Assembly (NCBI GenBank): GCA_014650015.1 | Contig: BMUD01000004.1 | Coordinates: 1 to 64,000, forward strand | Reading direction: 5' to 3' | Source of the DNA: Streptomyces griseoloalbus | Lineage (GTDB): Bacteria > Actinomycetota > Actinomycetes > Streptomycetales > Streptomycetaceae | Length of the DNA stretch: 64,000 nucleotides | Shown: positions 63,160 through 64,000 of the stretch, in pieces | How the letters are laid out: each line of letters begins with the position of its first letter | How positions within the stretch are numbered: the stretch's first letter is position 1 | The notes under the pieces: generated by a model | Seen by the model: only the letters and a program-made list of their open reading frames with translations | What the model was told of the DNA's origin: nothing | Database searches by the model: none | Program-made: the position numbers and the translations under genes

Positions 63160-64000
63160 ATGAGACACATGAAGCAGTGGGGTCGCCTCAGACGCGGAGC
63201 CTCGGTCGCGGCGTTCGCCGCCACGGCGGCGCTCGTCACCCTGCCCTCCGCCCAGACCCCGGCCACGGCGGCCGAAACCCCCTTGTCCCAGGGCCGGCCG
63301 GCCACCGCCTCGTCGACCGAGAACGCCGCAACGCCCGCGAGCAGCGCCGTGGACGGCGACACGGGCACCCGGTGGTCGTCGGCCGCGAGCGACGACCAGT
63401 GGGTGCAGGTCGACCTCGGCGCCACGGCGTCCGTCTCCCGGGTCGTCCTCGACTGGGAGGCCGCCTTCGGCAAGGACTACAAGATCCAGCTCTCGCAGGA
63501 CGGCAGCAGCTGGGCCGACGCCAGGACCGTGACCGGGAGCGACGGCGGCGTCGACACGGTGGACGTGTCGGGGCAGGCCCGCTACGTCCGGATGCAGGGC
63601 GTGGACCGGGCCACCGCATGGGGCTACTCCCTGTGGGAGTTCCAGGTCTTCGGCACCAGCGGGGGCAACCCGCCCGCCGCCTGCGGCACGGCCGACTCCG
63701 CCCAGGGCAAGCCCGCTTCCGCGTCCTCCACGGAGAACGCGGGCACCCCCGCCTCCGCCGCCTTCGACGGTGACACCGGCACCCGCTGGTCGAGTCAGGC
63801 CTCGGACCCGCAGTGGGTGCGGGTCGACCTGGGCACGGTGCAGGAACTGTGCGAGGTGGACCTGAACTGGGAGGCCGCCTACGCCAAGGACTTCCGGATC
63901 GAGGCCTCCACCGACGGCCAAAACTGGACCACGCTCGAGTCCGTCACCGGCGCGACCGGCGGCCGGGCCTCCTACGAGGTGGCCGGCTCGGGCCGGTACG
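63160..64000 (+). CDS. Secreted protein with tandem F5/8-type C (CBM32) domains, 3' end outside window
   Basis: 280 codons visible. MRHMKQWGRLRRG then a hydrophobic stretch and an Ala-rich cleavage region (about residue 38) form a signal peptide. Two discoidin/CBM32 domains follow: residues about 40-167 (SQGRPATASST, DTGTRWSS, QWVQVDLG, SLWEFQVFG) and about 177 onward (AQGKPASASST, DTGTRWSSQASDPQWV). These domains bind galactose- or glucan-type sugars and usually precede a glycoside hydrolase or lectin-like module, which is not in view. Ribosome site weak (AGAAAG); a nearby ATG nine bases later is possible. Confidence 0.85.
   Translation, partial: MRHMKQWGRLRRGASVAAFAATAALVTLPSAQTPATAAETPLSQGRPATASSTENAATPASSAVDGDTGTRWSSAASDDQWVQVDLGATASVSRVVLDWEAAFGKDYKIQLSQDGSSWADARTVTGSDGGVDTVDVSGQARYVRMQGVDRATAWGYSLWEFQVFGTSGGNPPAACGTADSAQGKPASASSTENAGTPASAAFDGDTGTRWSSQASDPQWVRVDLGTVQELCEVDLNWEAAYAKDFRIEASTDGQNWTTLESVTGATGGRASYEVAGSGRY

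Overview
The window is high-GC actinobacterial DNA, most likely Streptomyces. Signs are the strong G/C bias at third codon positions, GTG and TTG starts, a modular type I polyketide synthase (PKS), many secreted glycoside hydrolases, and sugar ABC operons that lack their own ATPase. No rRNA, tRNA, CRISPR array, insertion sequence or phage gene was seen.

Region 1 (1-22.6 kb) is one end of a polyene macrolide cluster. A single minus-strand frame runs from 21121 off the left edge (at least 7040 residues) and carries an N-terminal docking helix, four complete modules and part of a fifth: KS-AT-DH-KR-ACP, three KS-AT-KR-ACP modules, then KS-AT. Acyltransferase motifs predict malonyl, malonyl, methylmalonyl, malonyl, and probably malonyl. 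Just upstream lies GDP-mannose 4,6-dehydratase, the first committed step toward mycosamine. Gene order, module order and the single methylmalonyl module match the NysI/AmphI/FscD class of polyene synthases. Two sites close to the published PimM-type (LuxR-PAS) operator consensus lie upstream of the two genes.

Region 2 (22.6-39.1 kb) is mainly carbohydrate use. It holds a GntR/HutC regulator divergent from a CBM3-GH16 enzyme, an IclR regulator, a membrane PP2C phosphatase, an operon of solute-binding protein, two permeases and GH1 beta-glucosidase divergent from a YicI-like GH31 alpha-xylosidase (probably xyloglucan oligosaccharide use), polyphosphate kinase 2 divergent from a short-chain dehydrogenase, and a CBM2-GH5 cellulase preceded by a perfect palindrome.

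Region 3 (39.1-43.4 kb) has a TauE/SafE permease, a small conserved protein, a DEAD-box RNA helicase with a repetitive basic tail, and a SAM-dependent methyltransferase.

Region 4 (43.4-53.2 kb) is a galactan/arabinogalactan locus: a LacI repressor divergent from two permeases, a binding lipoprotein, GH42 beta-galactosidase, a secreted GH30 enzyme like endo-beta-1,6-galactanase, and a sugar O-acetyltransferase. Two perfect or near-perfect 16-bp palindromes and a half-site sit between the LacI gene and the operon.

Region 5 (53.2-64 kb) has a secreted phospholipase A2, an iron-siderophore ABC operon (ATPase, lipoprotein, double-length permease) under an iron box, a radical SAM protein of the spore photoproduct lyase type, a repeat-rich gap with an 84-bp tandem repeat, a large-subunit catalase with a DJ-1-like C-terminus, and the start of a secreted protein with F5/8-type C (CBM32) domains cut by the right edge.
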